Shown here in pieces: positions 35,057 through 46,497 of a stretch of 64,000 bases of DNA. Under the pieces are notes generated by a model. The model was not told where the DNA came from, ran no database searches, and saw only the letters and a list, made by a program, of their open reading frames with translations. Source of the stretch: Zantedeschia hybrid cultivar (taxonomy: Eukaryota; Streptophyta; Magnoliopsida; Alismatales; Araceae); assembly GCA_030544215.1 (NCBI GenBank), contig JARZZO010000008.1:22150614-22214613 (forward strand), read 5' to 3'. Position 1 is the first letter of the stretch. Every line of letters starts with the position of its first letter. The position numbers and the translations under genes were made by a program.

Positions 35057-36165
35057 GTAACATGACAATGTAAACGGGGCTTCGTCGCGGCCTCTCTCTC
35101 TCTCTCTCTAAGGGTTGCCCCAGAACTGTCTCTGGTGTGGCAAAAAACTCGCCATTCTGGGCAGCCTGCTCGCCTTAAGGCGATGTCTGGGTGGGGTGAG
35201 CTTCCTCCGGAACTTCCCCCTGCCGCCCCTCCTCTGGTTAGTTTCCTTCCTCCTTCCTAAGATCCCACCTCCCTCCTCCGCCCCTACCCGAGCATCTTCC
35301 CCCTCCGTCTGTACCTTCCACCATCCCCCTTCACCCCTCCACCTTCTTGCTCTCTTCCTCCTCCTTTTTGGCTTGGTAAGCTATGACTTTTTGCTTTTCC
35401 TTCTCTGAGGTTTCCCTCGGTGCCATCCAGGCCTTGCCTAAAATCTGCCCCCCGTAACAGGGCTATGGCCTCTTTATGGTTCCCTTCCCCTTATTTGCTG
35501 CTAAGTTTCCTCCCCTCAGTTGGGGTAGACGTAGTATGTTTCCCCTGTCACTATGTTCATCCCGTCCGCATCCTAGGTTGTTCCATCTTTGTAGCGTTCT
35601 GGTTACTCCGTTGCAAGCTCGGTGTTGCTAGTCACATCGGTGGCCTTGGGGAGATCCTTTGTAGGGATCTTGGATTATCATGGAGGTGCTCGAGAAAATC
35701 AAGCTACATCCGTACGTCTTCTCTGACGTGCGTCTCCGAGCTCCCAATCTTTGTCGCTCAAGATGGTCATGCACCGATTCCGATGGCCTTATGCCGACGA
35801 CTCCGAGGAGGCCCTGGCGGTTAGTTTGGGGTTCTCCATGTTCAGCCAACTCTGACGGGACGTCTCCTCTGGATTCGATCTTCCTAATCAGTGGATCTTT
35901 GCGTATCCCCTGCAAATATGTGTGGCTCCATGGTCTACTTGTTTGCTCGTGTGTACTCCTAGAACGGGTATGACTGTGTTGTACAATCTTTCTTTCTCCC
36001 CTTTCTAGTGTGTTCCATGTTTTCTGCTTGTCCGCTGTGACGGTACCCCCTCCCTTGAAGTATCCATTATGTAATCCTTCACAGTTCATCTTTGTACATT
36101 ATCTCTTTGGAAATGAAAGGCAGGTTTTTTTATTGTCAAGAAAAAAAATTTGTAACGTGACAATG
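35057..36165 (+). mobile_element. LINE-like insertion with 14-bp target duplication and A-rich tail
   Basis: The words GTAACATGACAATG (35057-35070) and GTAACGTGACAATG (36152-36165) flank a block of about 1.08 kb. The block ends with GGCAGGTTTTTTTATTGTCAAG and A8, the usual 3' end of plant L1-type elements. The body begins GC-rich with a (CT)n tract. The longest frame (35420-35824) shows no reverse transcriptase or endonuclease motif, so it is probably an internally deleted or non-autonomous copy, or a retroposed transcript. Confidence 0.65.
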
Positions 36166-37530
36166 CGGGACGTGGCTTTATAAAGCCGGCCAAGGAAGAG
36201 TTTTTTGTTTGGAATTTGGCCAAGGAAGAGATGACATCGGGTTTCTTTAGATTTGAAATATCTGTTCAAATAAGACGAAGAAATTGTCCATATAAAGACT
36301 TACAAATTAGAAGAATGTTGAATCTTATGAGATTTGAATCATGTATGTTTGGGAGCCATTGTATTAATATAACTGGTCGATTGTCTTATCTATTTAAGAG
36401 ATATAAAAAAAATTATAGATGGACCACAACTTTTTGGAAGATTTTCATGATCCAACAACCTGCTTGGTTCTAAATAGCGGCTACCACTTTAGAAGTTGTT
36501 TGGCGTGCTATAAAATATCATAAAATTTAATGTTTTATAATATTTGACGTGTCTTAAATTATGTTATGATATTTTTTATAACATCTGACGTGTCTTAAGA
36601 AATATATTTTTGAAGTCTTGAATGGCATTAAGTTTATATTTTAAAATCATGTCTGATTTATCTGATATTATAGAAATATTTGATGTGCCTTAAATTTTTT
36701 TATGATATTTTTTATAATATCTGATGTGTCTTAAATTATTTCATAATATTTTTTAAGTCTTGAATGGCATAAGTTTATATTTTAAAATAATGTCTGATTT
36801 ATGTGATATTTTTTGATGTTTTACTTTTCAATTTAAAACAACTAATAATTAAGAATGAATCACTTAAAACAGTCATTTTAAGATTAGACATTTTTATTTT
36901 AAAATTAGTAATTTTAAAATTGATATTTTATTGTATTTTCTGTCAAAACAAATAATTCGAGATAAATAAGTAGGGCTGTTAATTTGCTTGCATGGCAAAT
37001 CTGTGTGCTACAACACCTTGAAGAAAAACTATATAGTTTTATAAGATTTTTGACCGTCTTCTCTATTCTGACATACTTTGCACCATGTCGTAGAGACAAT
37101 AAAAAACAATTTTAGATCTTTTCGTATGCCTAATTGATCCATATTAATATGAGGCTTTTGGTGCCAACTAAAAAAAAAAAGAAGGAAAAACGTGCTCAGC
37201 CCCAATATGGGCACCCAATGTGAGGCAGTCCAGAGCATCTACAGCAATTGAAGGCTGGCTAAAAAGGTCTATATTGATTAGGATCTCAAGTTTCTCCACT
37301 GACGACTTACAAGATGTAAAGCCCTCTTAAAAAGAGTAATAATTATTGCATAGCATGCAGCCTAAAAAAAAATTGAAATTCTTTTATGGTCAACCTTATT
37401 TGTCCAACAAGTCCTTAAAACCTAATCTCTAATTAGATGACACAAAAAAGAAAGTTTAAAAAAAAATCAAAGATGTGTTATACAAGTTTTTTATCTTTTA
37501 GAATTTTTCAAGTCATCTGACTGGAGATGA
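36166..37530. repeat. AT-rich spacer with a tandem duplication of about 135 bp
   Basis: About 36537-36665 and 36676-36808 are two related units, each with ATATTTGA(C/T)GTG(T/C)CTTAAAT and GTCTTGAATGGCAT and ending in ATGTCTGATTTAT. Nothing else is identified in this stretch. Confidence 0.6.
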
Positions 37531-37531
37531 A

Positions 37532-37990
37532 TTATACAGGCATGTCAAGTATCATGAGATGGACCATAAAAACATTATTCTTTTTGAACTGCATCTGATG
37601 CAGAGCAAGTACAACTCTTGGAAAAATAGAAGGTGTAAATTGACCAGACACCTTTGCAAGCCTCCACAGCAGAGCTTCCTCGAGCCATGACCCCTTCCTA
37701 AACTCAGGAACATACTTCCTTCCACTCATGATGGCCATCAAGGCCCGAGAATAAGACAAAAGTCTACATTAACTACAAGTCCGTCCAAAACAAAGTCATC
37801 TCTAATGGTCGGGAACTTGCTTCCCTTGACCATTTGAATGACCAAGAACTAATATAGGAGCGCAACAATAACCCTCGGGTCACCCATAACATCTGAAGAC
37901 CAAGGGTAAGCATTCATCAGGGCCAAAGTCCACTCCTCCTTGGATGGCCAACCATGTCGTGCACCCATAAGTGAGGCTCCAACACCCAAG
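37532..37990 (-). pseudogene. Decayed fragment of an unidentified host-type gene
   Basis: Two minus-strand pieces look protein-coding. From about 37990, one frame reads ILGVGASLMGARHGWPSKEE and later WTLALMNAYPWSSDVMGDPR, broken by a stop after VIVALLY, then resuming as a charged stretch (KFPTIRDDFVLDGLVV). A second piece, 37760-37592, reads SYSRALMAIMSGRKYVPEFR and later KGSWLEEALLWRLAKVSGQ; it has no ATG at its start. The residue composition is protein-like rather than random, but I do not recognise the family. It may be a processed or captured gene fragment. Exon borders are not certain. Confidence 0.4.
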
Positions 37991-40674
37991 ATTGCACATT
38001 TATTATCTCTCTACCTAACGGCGAGGGGCACCATCATGATCTCTGCTACCATTTTATTTTATTTGTTAAATAGAAAAACGTACACCATCAAGAATCATCT
38101 AATCTCAAAACGGTCTGGCAGTATGGCACAGGTATCCAAGTAGGATACGGACGCCTCAGTTGTCACTATGAAGGCCACGTAGGCCGATTGCTACAGGATA
38201 CATATCCTTTCTCATTTCTACCAAAAGAGTAATATAAATACCCAGTCAGGACCCTTAAAAAGGGTAGCGCTCATTTACATATGTAGGATACACTAGGCAA
38301 AACTCTGGTCCCATATTTTTGTCCGCTCACGGCCCATGTCCTGACTTCTGACTTAGGTCTCACAAGGTTATCCCCGTTAAGAGCTAGGAGAATCCTAATG
38401 CCGCCTTTTCCTTTTCTTCCACAAGATCTAGAGATCTCCATCATCTGCCGAGGGCAATTTGAGGTGTTGCAATCGTCAGATTCGTCGCGCTTTCTCCTAG
38501 TGGTCTAGGACAAAGTCCTCAACTCCAAGGAGTCAGGATCGAGCCGACTCGAGGCCAAGGTATCCTCTAAGAGGAGATTTTTTTTATGCTTGATGTGATT
38601 TTTCTGCCGAAACACGGTGCGAAGCCCGCAAAATTTCCGCCAAGAAGGCGAACTTTCGATGCAGAATGCACGACTAAACTACGGGGTGAACCCGAGAACG
38701 CTCCCTGTGGGAGCCGAAATGTCCCTCCCGCACCACTGCACTATGGGTGTACAGACGTAAATATGCCCCATTCTAGGACATGTGGCAGCTTGAGTCATGA
38801 CTATAGTTAGTTAAATTCGGTATAGCAAAAAGACATTTGGATATAGTTTGGTCTACAGTTCGAATGGGATAGTCATAAATTCGGTCAAGTGGTTAAGAGA
38901 TTGGAGGATTTTTACCAATATTTTTTAGAAAACAAAATTATAAATTATAACAATATAAGTAAATAATTATTAACCAAATTATGAGCTTTTCTCAATAAAA
39001 AAACTGAGTTGCTTATCATAGAAATCATGTTTTATGAGATTTAAGTGACAAAAGTGTCATTCTAATTCAATACTATAGTGTATTAAATAAGAAGTATTAG
39101 ATGTTTTTGTATTGTATGTGAATAAAACGGCTGGAGCCAGAAAAACAAAAGAGCATCTATTCTGTGCACCCACGAGTTTTATTTGAAAATTCAAAAGTAT
39201 GTAAATAATATTAAAATTGATATTGAAAGAATATGGAGGAGGATAACCGAGGGAGAAAGAAGGGATTGGAGGTGAGAAAGAGGGAAGAGAGGAGGTCCTT
39301 AAATTCTAAAAAACTAGATTCTATCATTTTTAATATAAATTTAGATATGTATTAAGTTTGATACAACAATAAGTCACTTTATTAATACATTATCAAAATT
39401 GATAAGAGTATAATCAAATACCTACTATTAGTAGCAATATTAAAATTATTATTGATAAACTTATCTAATATAGCAATCAAACACCCTATAATATTGCAAA
39501 TTGATTGATAATTCCATCCTTCTTATTCTAAGTGCAAGTTGTTGGACGCATGATCATCATTACCGTCTGCTAGGTATTTCAAAATTACCATCGGATAAAA
39601 TTTTACTGCAATAATTACTGATTGACAGTGGAAACGTGAGGACCATCTTAAGGGACTACAAGTTGTATTTTCTGCTGAAAATAATAATTTCTTTGAAAAA
39701 CAAAACAAAAATCCACCTAATGTGGTCTCATCAGTTGCGGAGCTTAGATGTTTGGATGGGGACAAACAATTAGTACAAGACGACAAGCTGTCAAATATTT
39801 TAAAAAAATCTATATAAAATTGCAAATTATCCTCTCAAATAATGAAATTTCCCATTGATATTTACAAGAAAATTTTACATTATTTTAAACCTCCTCCTGA
39901 TATTAAGAAGGCTTTCTTTTTAAAAAAATATTACGTTCTTGAGAATATTATCTTAAAAGGCATTCTTGCATAAGTTAAAAATGACAGCTCATCCTAAGAA
40001 TAGAAAATGAAGAATATCTTTTTAGGAATTTTCTAAAATGGATGCCAAAGATAGCGGTCTCATAGGATAATTTTGAAAGTAGATTCTAAGGCCCTCTTTA
40101 ATAACAAGATTCCTACGACAGATTATTTATATTAGGATTGATTGCTTGCACCGAAATAAATGATTTTCTGCTTTAATGATCTTGTTAGTATTTTATCTCA
40201 AATGGAAAATTAGGTTAAAATTTTAAAAAATAAATAAGATGGATACAATCATTTTCCATTTAGAATAACTAATTTGAGTTCTTTGGTCGAATATCTTATT
40301 CTAGTTTATCCCAAAACAACGCAATCTCACATGAACAACACATCTAACCTAAAATACAAACTTATCCAGTAAAAACACTCTTCAAAAAGAAAACATAGTA
40401 ACAACCTCCTCAATGGCTTCATCTCCATTAAATTTTCTAGTTTTGTCATGCGAACTATAGGAAGTTATCCACATACATGAAATTCAAAGAGGTGAATACA
40501 AACTTTAAGCTTAAACAAAATTAGCAAATTTTAAAATTCGATGTGTCATCCATGACTGCAGTTAGACTGAACTTTTAGCTATTACTCCGTCAGTCGCAAC
40601 CCATCCATAAGAAGGTTCCCGTAGCTGGGCCTGCCATGCAGCTGTTTGGTATAAGAAGCTTCCTACAAAAAGGT
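37991..40674. other. Spacer; possible old LTR-like promoter near 38230
   Basis: 38140-38560 contains a GAGTAATATAAATACCC word and GC-richer downstream sequence resembling an LTR with its leader, but I could not find its ends. The rest is AT-rich with no supported gene; the frame at 39523-39825 is unrecognised. Confidence 0.4.
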
Positions 40675-40872
40675 TAGGAGTAGTACTTGCTGCTTCAAGG
40701 CATTGTCATCTGATGGTGTGTGATCGCTGCATTGTCATCTGATGGTGTGTGATCGCTACATCGTCTCTCAGGGAATACAAAAGAATTTAAAATCTACGTA
40801 CCATTAAATCTCGTGATTGCACAGCCATTGCAGCTGCACAGAATATTAGGGCAAGTATTACTAGTGCTGTTA
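40675..40872. mobile_element. Short MITE with an internal 29-bp duplication
   Basis: The left AGTAGTACTTGCTGC and right (inverted) AGTAATACTTGCCC ends resemble the MITE ends at 32179 and 33466. Inside, the unit starting GCATTGTCATCTGATGG is present twice in tandem (about 40700-40757). Confidence 0.5.
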
Positions 40873-41194
40873 GGTCATAGTTGATCACTGACCGTGTGCT
40901 CGAGTCCATCTGTATATGGCCATGAAAGTATCATGAACGACCAAACAGCAGGTAGGCCCCTTCTTCGCTAAATCTTTCTGTCTCGGCTTCCAGAGAGAAA
41001 GCATCAATTTCTTCTTTTTAGGCATTCTTTTTTATCCAAGATCGATGGACAAATTCAGTAAGACTAGTTTCTTTTATTTGTAATAAGAAATTGTCATCTA
41101 CATTACTTATTAGAATACTATTATGCTGTTTGAATAGTTTCACATTGGAAAAAGGATAAAAAAAAAAATACTTAATACAATATTAGGTCATCCA

Positions 41195-41318
41195 ACTCAA
41201 AGTTTTAAGATATTGAGTGGAATAGACACCATGTATATTAAGTATTATTTTTTTTGTTGAAGTAAGACATTGAGTGAAGTAGACACCATGTGTATTAAGT
41301 ATTGTTTCTTTTGTCTCT
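41195..41318. repeat. Tandem duplication of about 66 bp beside the large insertion
   Basis: Two units contain AGA(T/C)ATTGAGTG followed by TAGACACCATGT(A/G)TATTAAG. They lie immediately left of the GAGAT target site of the 17-kb nested element. Confidence 0.7.
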
Positions 41319-41333
41319 TTTCTAATATGAGAT

Positions 41334-42215
41334 TGATGTAGCCGAAGCTATCACGACCGGATTCCGAAGCCGGAATCCGAAGAGAAGGATCCGGAGCTGG
41401 GTCGGATCGGTGTTCAGAGGTCCGACGGGGATCCGGAAGGCGAAGGTTGCAGAGGCGAAGCCGAAGGTCCGAAGGCCGAGGGGTGCTCGGTCGGTGGCTG
41501 GCTTGCTCCGGGAACGGCGCGAGACCGGGTCTCCTCGGTCGCGGGGGCAGCCGGCGCACGGCGTCGAGACCAGGGAGAGGAATCCGAGGTCGGCGGTCGA
41601 GACCGACTCGGGAAGGTCGGCGATGATTCGAACCGAGCTCCTGCAGGAGGGAAAGAAGAAGAAAACCGGTCAGCAGGAGTCCCGGGCTTCGGCCCTAAGG
41701 AACCCCCTCCGACGGTCAAGTTAGCTCCTGAAGAAGATTCGATTCAGAAGGCGAAGAGTAGCTTTAATGCTTTTCGGACTGTAGTCCTTAAGGGTCTCGG
41801 AGGCTTTAGAGAGCATCCATTTGGCAATAAATAGCGGTGTATTTATAGCAGAGGATAGAGGATGGTTAACGGTGGCAGCCGATATAGGACTAAATGCGGG
41901 CTTACTGGTAAACCGCCATAGTGTCTGGTCCGCCACCGGAGTGGGCCGGACTCGGCTATCGGGCCGAAAGGGGTTGGGCCGCTGATGGGCCGAAGCCTGT
42001 TGGGCCCTAGGCTGCCGCGATGTTCCCGGGCCGTAGGCTGGTGGGCCGCTGACGGGTTGAAGCCTGTTGGGCCGGGAGCGACGGTGCCGCTTACGGGCCG
42101 AGGGCTGTTGGGCCGCTGATGGGCCGAAGGCTCCCTGAGGGCCTTGTACTGCTGCTGCTGGGCTGAACGGGGTTTGGGCTTGCTTCAATGGGCCGAATCG
42201 GATTCTGCCTCATCA
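41334..42215 (-). repeat. 3' LTR of the pol-less gypsy element
   Basis: It is 882 bp, bounded by TGATGTAGCC...GCCTCATCA on the plus strand. It lacks a 28-bp segment present in the 5' LTR (around 58035-58065). Confidence 0.9.
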
Positions 42216-42239
42216 CATAGCCCCCCACTCTTGTCTTCC
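42216..42239 (-). other. Polypurine tract of the pol-less gypsy element
   Basis: The minus strand reads AAGAGTGGGGGGCTATG directly before the 3' LTR, nearly identical to the tract at 19806-19822. This fixes the element on the minus strand. Confidence 0.85.
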
Positions 42240-42630
42240 TCAGTTCTGAGATGGCGAGAGTATAGCCCGAAGCTAGTAGAAAAATAGCGTAACAGGTGTC
42301 TTACCCGAAGCTCTGTTCTTTTTCTTTGAGAAGAGGGTGCCTTCGGTTGGCCGAAGGCTATGCGGTTGCTTCGTCTTCATTCAGAGTAGCGACGAAGGCT
42401 CATGGCTCTGAAGGCGAAGGGCCGAGCCCTCTGACTCGCGCCAGGCTTCATTAAATGGACGGGATGGGTGTCGCCTCGCGAAGAAGCACGGGACACGCGT
42501 CGCGCATCCGGCCGCTCCGTCAAAAGCACAAAAGGATCCTGACCGCCCGCGGGTCGCGGATCGCCTCGGCTCTCTGCCCGAGGTTCCACTCGGATTGCCG
42601 CCGCTCCTTTCTTCGGCACGCGGATCGGGA

Positions 42631-42833
42631 CACGTGGCGGGCATCCGGGTGATCAGCCGAAGGGTCGGAGCGCTTTCGGCCGTTGATCGCTCTGCTTCAA
42701 GTCCCGGAGCCGGCCCGTCATCATTGCCGAAGGACGGTGCACGTGGCGGGCATCCGAGAGGAGCGGTGAGACGAAGGGGACGATCTCGGCCGTTGGCTTC
42801 GGCGGGAAGCGCTTCGGATGGAGCTTATAAATA
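42631..42833 (+). promoter_or_regulatory. Promoter of the antisense gene: two CACGTGGC boxes and a TATA box
   Basis: CACGTGGC lies at 42631-42638 and 42740-42747, each followed by GGGCATCCG; a weaker relative (ACACGCGTCGCGCATCCGG) is near 42492. TATAAATA is at 42826-42833. All are upstream of the plus-strand ATG at 43099 and have counterparts at 19181-19520 in the other copy. CACGTGGC is the core of G-box and ABRE elements bound by bZIP and bHLH factors in plants; function here is inferred. Confidence 0.65.
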
Positions 42834-43098
42834 AAAGCCCTCAGCAGGGCACTGTTCTTCTTCCTGCTGCTGCGTCTGCGTTGCTCTGCGATCACCCGAG
42901 CTCTCCCTTCTCTCCGGCGAAAGGCTAGCTCTCCGAGGGCGTCGTCCGAGCTTGCTGGCCACCGTGGGAGGATCTCCATCCCTCAGAGCGTCTTGTTGGT
43001 GGAGCTGGGTGGCTTGAGAGGCTGCGCTCGGTTAAGGAGAGATTTCTTTCCCCTTCCTGAGAGTAAGCCTCGACCTCCCTTCTCCCCTTCGCGGCCTT

Positions 43099-45604
43099 AT
43101 GGTCCGGAGCTCCTCATCCAGCGAGATTACTCCTTCGGACGAGGAGTATACTCCTTCCCACTCTCCCAAGTCTTCTCTGTCATCTCCTCTTACCTTGGAC
43201 TCCCTCGCCTCCGCGATGTCTGAAGAGCCCGAGGCTTCCGGGTCCGAGGCTTCCGGGGCCGAGGCTTCCGAGGCCGAGGCCTCCAAGGAGGTCCGGAACC
43301 CGGGCCGGGCTTCCACCTCGGGACGTCGTCGTCCCGACACTGCTTCGGAAGCATCCTGCGCCCTTTCGGACGAGGAGGTTAGCAACCTTGCTTCTTACTT
43401 CCAGCTTCCTTCTTGGACGACCCCTTACCGGCCTGGCTCCACCACCAGGGCCAACACTCCCCGCCCGGGTTCCTTCTCTATCTATGTAGATAGTTTCCAG
43501 GCGGGCTTTCGTCTTCCTCTTCCCACTTTTGTCATCAACCTTCTTTGCTTCTACGGGCTGGCCCCGTCTCAGCTTTTTCCCAATTCCTGGCGCACCGTAT
43601 ACGGTTTCTTGGCCGTTTTCGCCCGTATACGGATCACTCCTTCCATCAACGTCTTCCGCTACCTCTTTAAAATCCAGAGGCAGGGGAGATCCGAGTGGTA
43701 TTGTTTCGTCCTTCGGATCGGCCGAAGCATCTTCTCCGGGAAGCCCTCGTCCATCCATGGCTGGAAGAGGAAATTCATCCTTATTTCTTTGCCGGAGAAC
43801 GAGAAGGGCGTGTGGCCCTTCCCTACCGAATGGGCGCCGCTGGCCGCAGGCCTCTCGGATCCTCCCGCTCTGACCTCCATCCAGAGCACCCTCGTGGGCC
43901 ACTTCCAGATCATGGCCCCGTACAACATCTGGGGGCTTCTCAGTAAGGCGAAGCGGCTGGTGAATGCCGGGGTATGGCCGGACCCTCGGTTCGATCCGGA
44001 GCGGGCCTTTCCATACCTACCTCCCGGGGAGACTCCGCGGGACAGCGAAGGAAGTGCTGCCGCTCCTCCGGCCGAAGCTCCTCCGGCTGACGAGGCTGAT
44101 GAAGTTTCGGCCGAGGGTAAGTCGGCTTTGAGTTTGCAATTGGTCGTTATTTCGCTTTTAACACGTCTTCTCTTGCTTGCAGCAATGTCCGGGCTTGACG
44201 CCCTCCTCGCCCGAATATCCGATCAGCGCGATCAAGGCCGGCTTCCACCCCCGCAGGCGGCAGGCGGTTCCGGTCGAGGCGCAGGAGCTCCGAGGACCCG
44301 AGGTGGGGTTCCGAGGACTGTGGCCTCCTCCGAGGGCCGTGCTGCCGCCGCCGCCGCTCTCGAGAGGGAGCGAAAATCCAAGTTTGCCGCCCGAAGGGGC
44401 GGCCGATTGTCGAAGCGGCCCCGGGTGGAGGAGGCCGAAGAGGCAGAACCTGCCCCGCTGATAAGGAGAAGCGCCGGGGCCCAAAGGGCTGCAAGGCTGG
44501 CGTACCCCGAGACGCCGAGGGGCGACTCCCCTCCGGCCGTATCGGCAGGGGTGGAGGACGAAGGCGCTGGGTCGCAGGCGCCCCGCGCGCAGGAGCGCGA
44601 GTGGTGGCTCCCTGAACCGGGGATCTACAAGGATGAGAGCATGGAGGACTCGCAGACGTGCCTCCGTCTGCTCCGCAGCCTCACTCTCCCTTCAGCTTTC
44701 GAAGAGCTGAAGAACCACTCGGTCTCCGACCTGGCGGCGATGAGCGCTCGGTTGGCGGTCCAGGTAAGAAGCTTCTGAGTGCGCTTCAACTTAGCTATCC
44801 TTATCTTATTTTAACTCTTTCTGATCCTTGTCTGCTTTCGGTCCGCAGGCCGCGGTAACGGGCAGTGTCCTGATTCACCATCAGGAGCTGCTCCGGAACA
44901 AGCTCCTGGAGGCCGAGGGGGCGTCGGCCTCGGCCGGTCCGGGTGAGTGCCCTTCGGCGGGGCCTCGTATCGAGCCCATGATCGATGGGCTTGTAGCTGC
45001 GAACGCCCGGACGTGGGCGCAACTGGAGGAGAGGGCAGCAGAGGCCCGTGCTTCCGCCGAGGCCAAGGTGAAGGATGAGCGGGAGAAGGAAAAGGCCGAG
45101 CGGGAGCTCGCGGCGGCCCAGACTGAGATTCGGGCCCTCAAGGCCCAGATCCAGGACAAAGACTCCCGGCGGGCTTCGGAGAAACGCCGCCATGCCGAGG
45201 AGATATCGGCTCTGAAGCAGGAGCTGGAGGAGGCGGCAGACTCGGCCGTAGCTGATTACAAGGCCGGCCCGGACTACGCCGAAGAAATAATCCAAGCTCA
45301 ACTGCTAGCGGCCTCCTCGGTCTTCGACCTCGGGCTGGCTGTCGCCCAGAGGGCCTGCCCGAGTGTTGACTTAACCGGGGTTGCTCTGCCGATGGGTGAG
45401 GAAGCCAAGGAGCTCCTATCTTGGTGGAAGGAGCTTATGGCCGAGAGGGCCTCGACCCCAGCGCCAGGCGACGAAGCCGTGCCCGCCGAGGAGGCCCCTG
45501 TCGAGGCTGCCCCTCCTGAAGCTGTGCAGATCGTCGTTTCCCCCTCTCCCTCTCCTGGCCGAAACGTAGTCGAAGCGGAGGAGGAGGGGGTTGTCGAGGG
45601 CTAA
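43099..45604 (+). CDS. Antisense spliced gene inside the gypsy element (putative gypsy-type transposon protein)
   Basis: Exons 43099-44116, 44183-44763 and 44849-45604 join through GT-AG introns of 66 and 85 bp to 784 codons. Residues 1-90 are acidic and Ser/Glu-rich. About 124-250 match the plant domain called putative gypsy type transposon (Transposase_28): FSIYVDSFQAGFRLPLPTF, FYGLAPSQLFPNSWRTVYGF, FRYLFKIQRQGRSEWY. Exon 2 has a basic block (RRGGRLSKRPR) that could be a nuclear signal. Exon 3 has a long charged coiled coil (EKEKAERELAAAQTEIRALK) and then DYAEEIIQAQLLAASSVFDL. Intron 1 can be read through in frame here, but its 64-bp counterpart in the other copy cannot, which supports splicing. 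The gene runs opposite to the LTRs and has its own TATA box. Its function is unknown; that it helps the element is inference. Confidence 0.8.
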
Positions 45605-46126
45605 TACGAGGGTTCCCCCCGGTTTTTATTTTTCTTCTTTTGTAAGCCCGCGGCCAGGCGGATGGCCGATTTTGTACTTCCCCTTTTGTGAATATAAGAA
45701 GTATTTCTGAGTTTTACCTTGTTGCTTTGTGCATGATTGACCGAATCTGGGCCTTTCAGAAGTCCGAGATCCTGCCGTCGTTCGCTATAGTTCGCGAAGC
45801 CGAGACCCGATGTAGGTTCGGATAGGAAGTTGATAGAATATCGCCAGTATATACGGCCGGGGCCTTTGCTAATGTAGTCCATAAGATCCGAAGGGGTATC
45901 CCGCCGCCCTAGATGCGGTTCGTGTGGCCGAAGCCACTCCCGCCTCGTCTTATGCAGATTTAGAGATATAACTCGCCGCTCCTTGATCCGGATTATATGG
46001 CCGAAGCCGTTCGTCGGATCGAGGTTTTTTTGCGGCCTTAGGAAGAACACCATGCCGTGTCCTGATCCGGACTATATGGCCGAAGCCATTCGTCGGATCG
46101 AAGGACTCGCGGACTTTGAGAGAATA
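45605..46126. other. 3' flank of the antisense gene
   Basis: It follows the TAA; T-rich stretches and AATATAAG near 45688 could serve as a polyadenylation signal. From about 46000 sequence words of the 73-bp repeat appear in degenerate form. Confidence 0.5.
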
Positions 46127-46418
46127 CCATGCTGCTCCCGATACGGTTTGCATGGCCAAAGCCACTCCCGGTACGGTTTGCACAGACTTAGAGAAAATAC
46201 CATGCCGCTCCCGATACGGTTTGCATGGCCGAAGCCACTCCCGGTACGGTTTGCACGGACTTAGAGAAAATACCATGCCACTCCCGATACGGTTTGCATG
46301 GCCGAAGCCACTCCCGGTACGGTTTGCACGGACTTAGAGAAAATACCATGCCGCTCCCGATACGGTTTGCATGGCCGAAGCCACTCCCGGTACGGTTTAC
46401 ACGGACTTAGAGAAAATA
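46127..46418. repeat. Tandem array, four units of exactly 73 bp
   Basis: Units start at 46127, 46200, 46273 and 46346 with CCATGC(C/T)(G/A)CTCCCGATACGG and contain two related half-units ending in GGTACGGTTT(G/A)CAC. They lie in the non-coding part of the gypsy element. Confidence 0.9.
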
Positions 46419-46497
46419 CCATGCCGCGTCCTGATCTGGATTACATGGCCGAAGCCATTCGTCGGATCGAAGGACTCGCGGACTTTAAGGAAATACC

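Noticed and set aside
39523..39825. 100-codon frame on the minus strand
   Set aside because: AT-rich context, no recognised motif and no supporting exon structure.
43099..44778. Single 559-codon frame reading through intron 1
   Set aside because: The matching copy has a 64-bp intron with a stop at the same place, and both carry conserved GT-AG borders, so a spliced model fits better.
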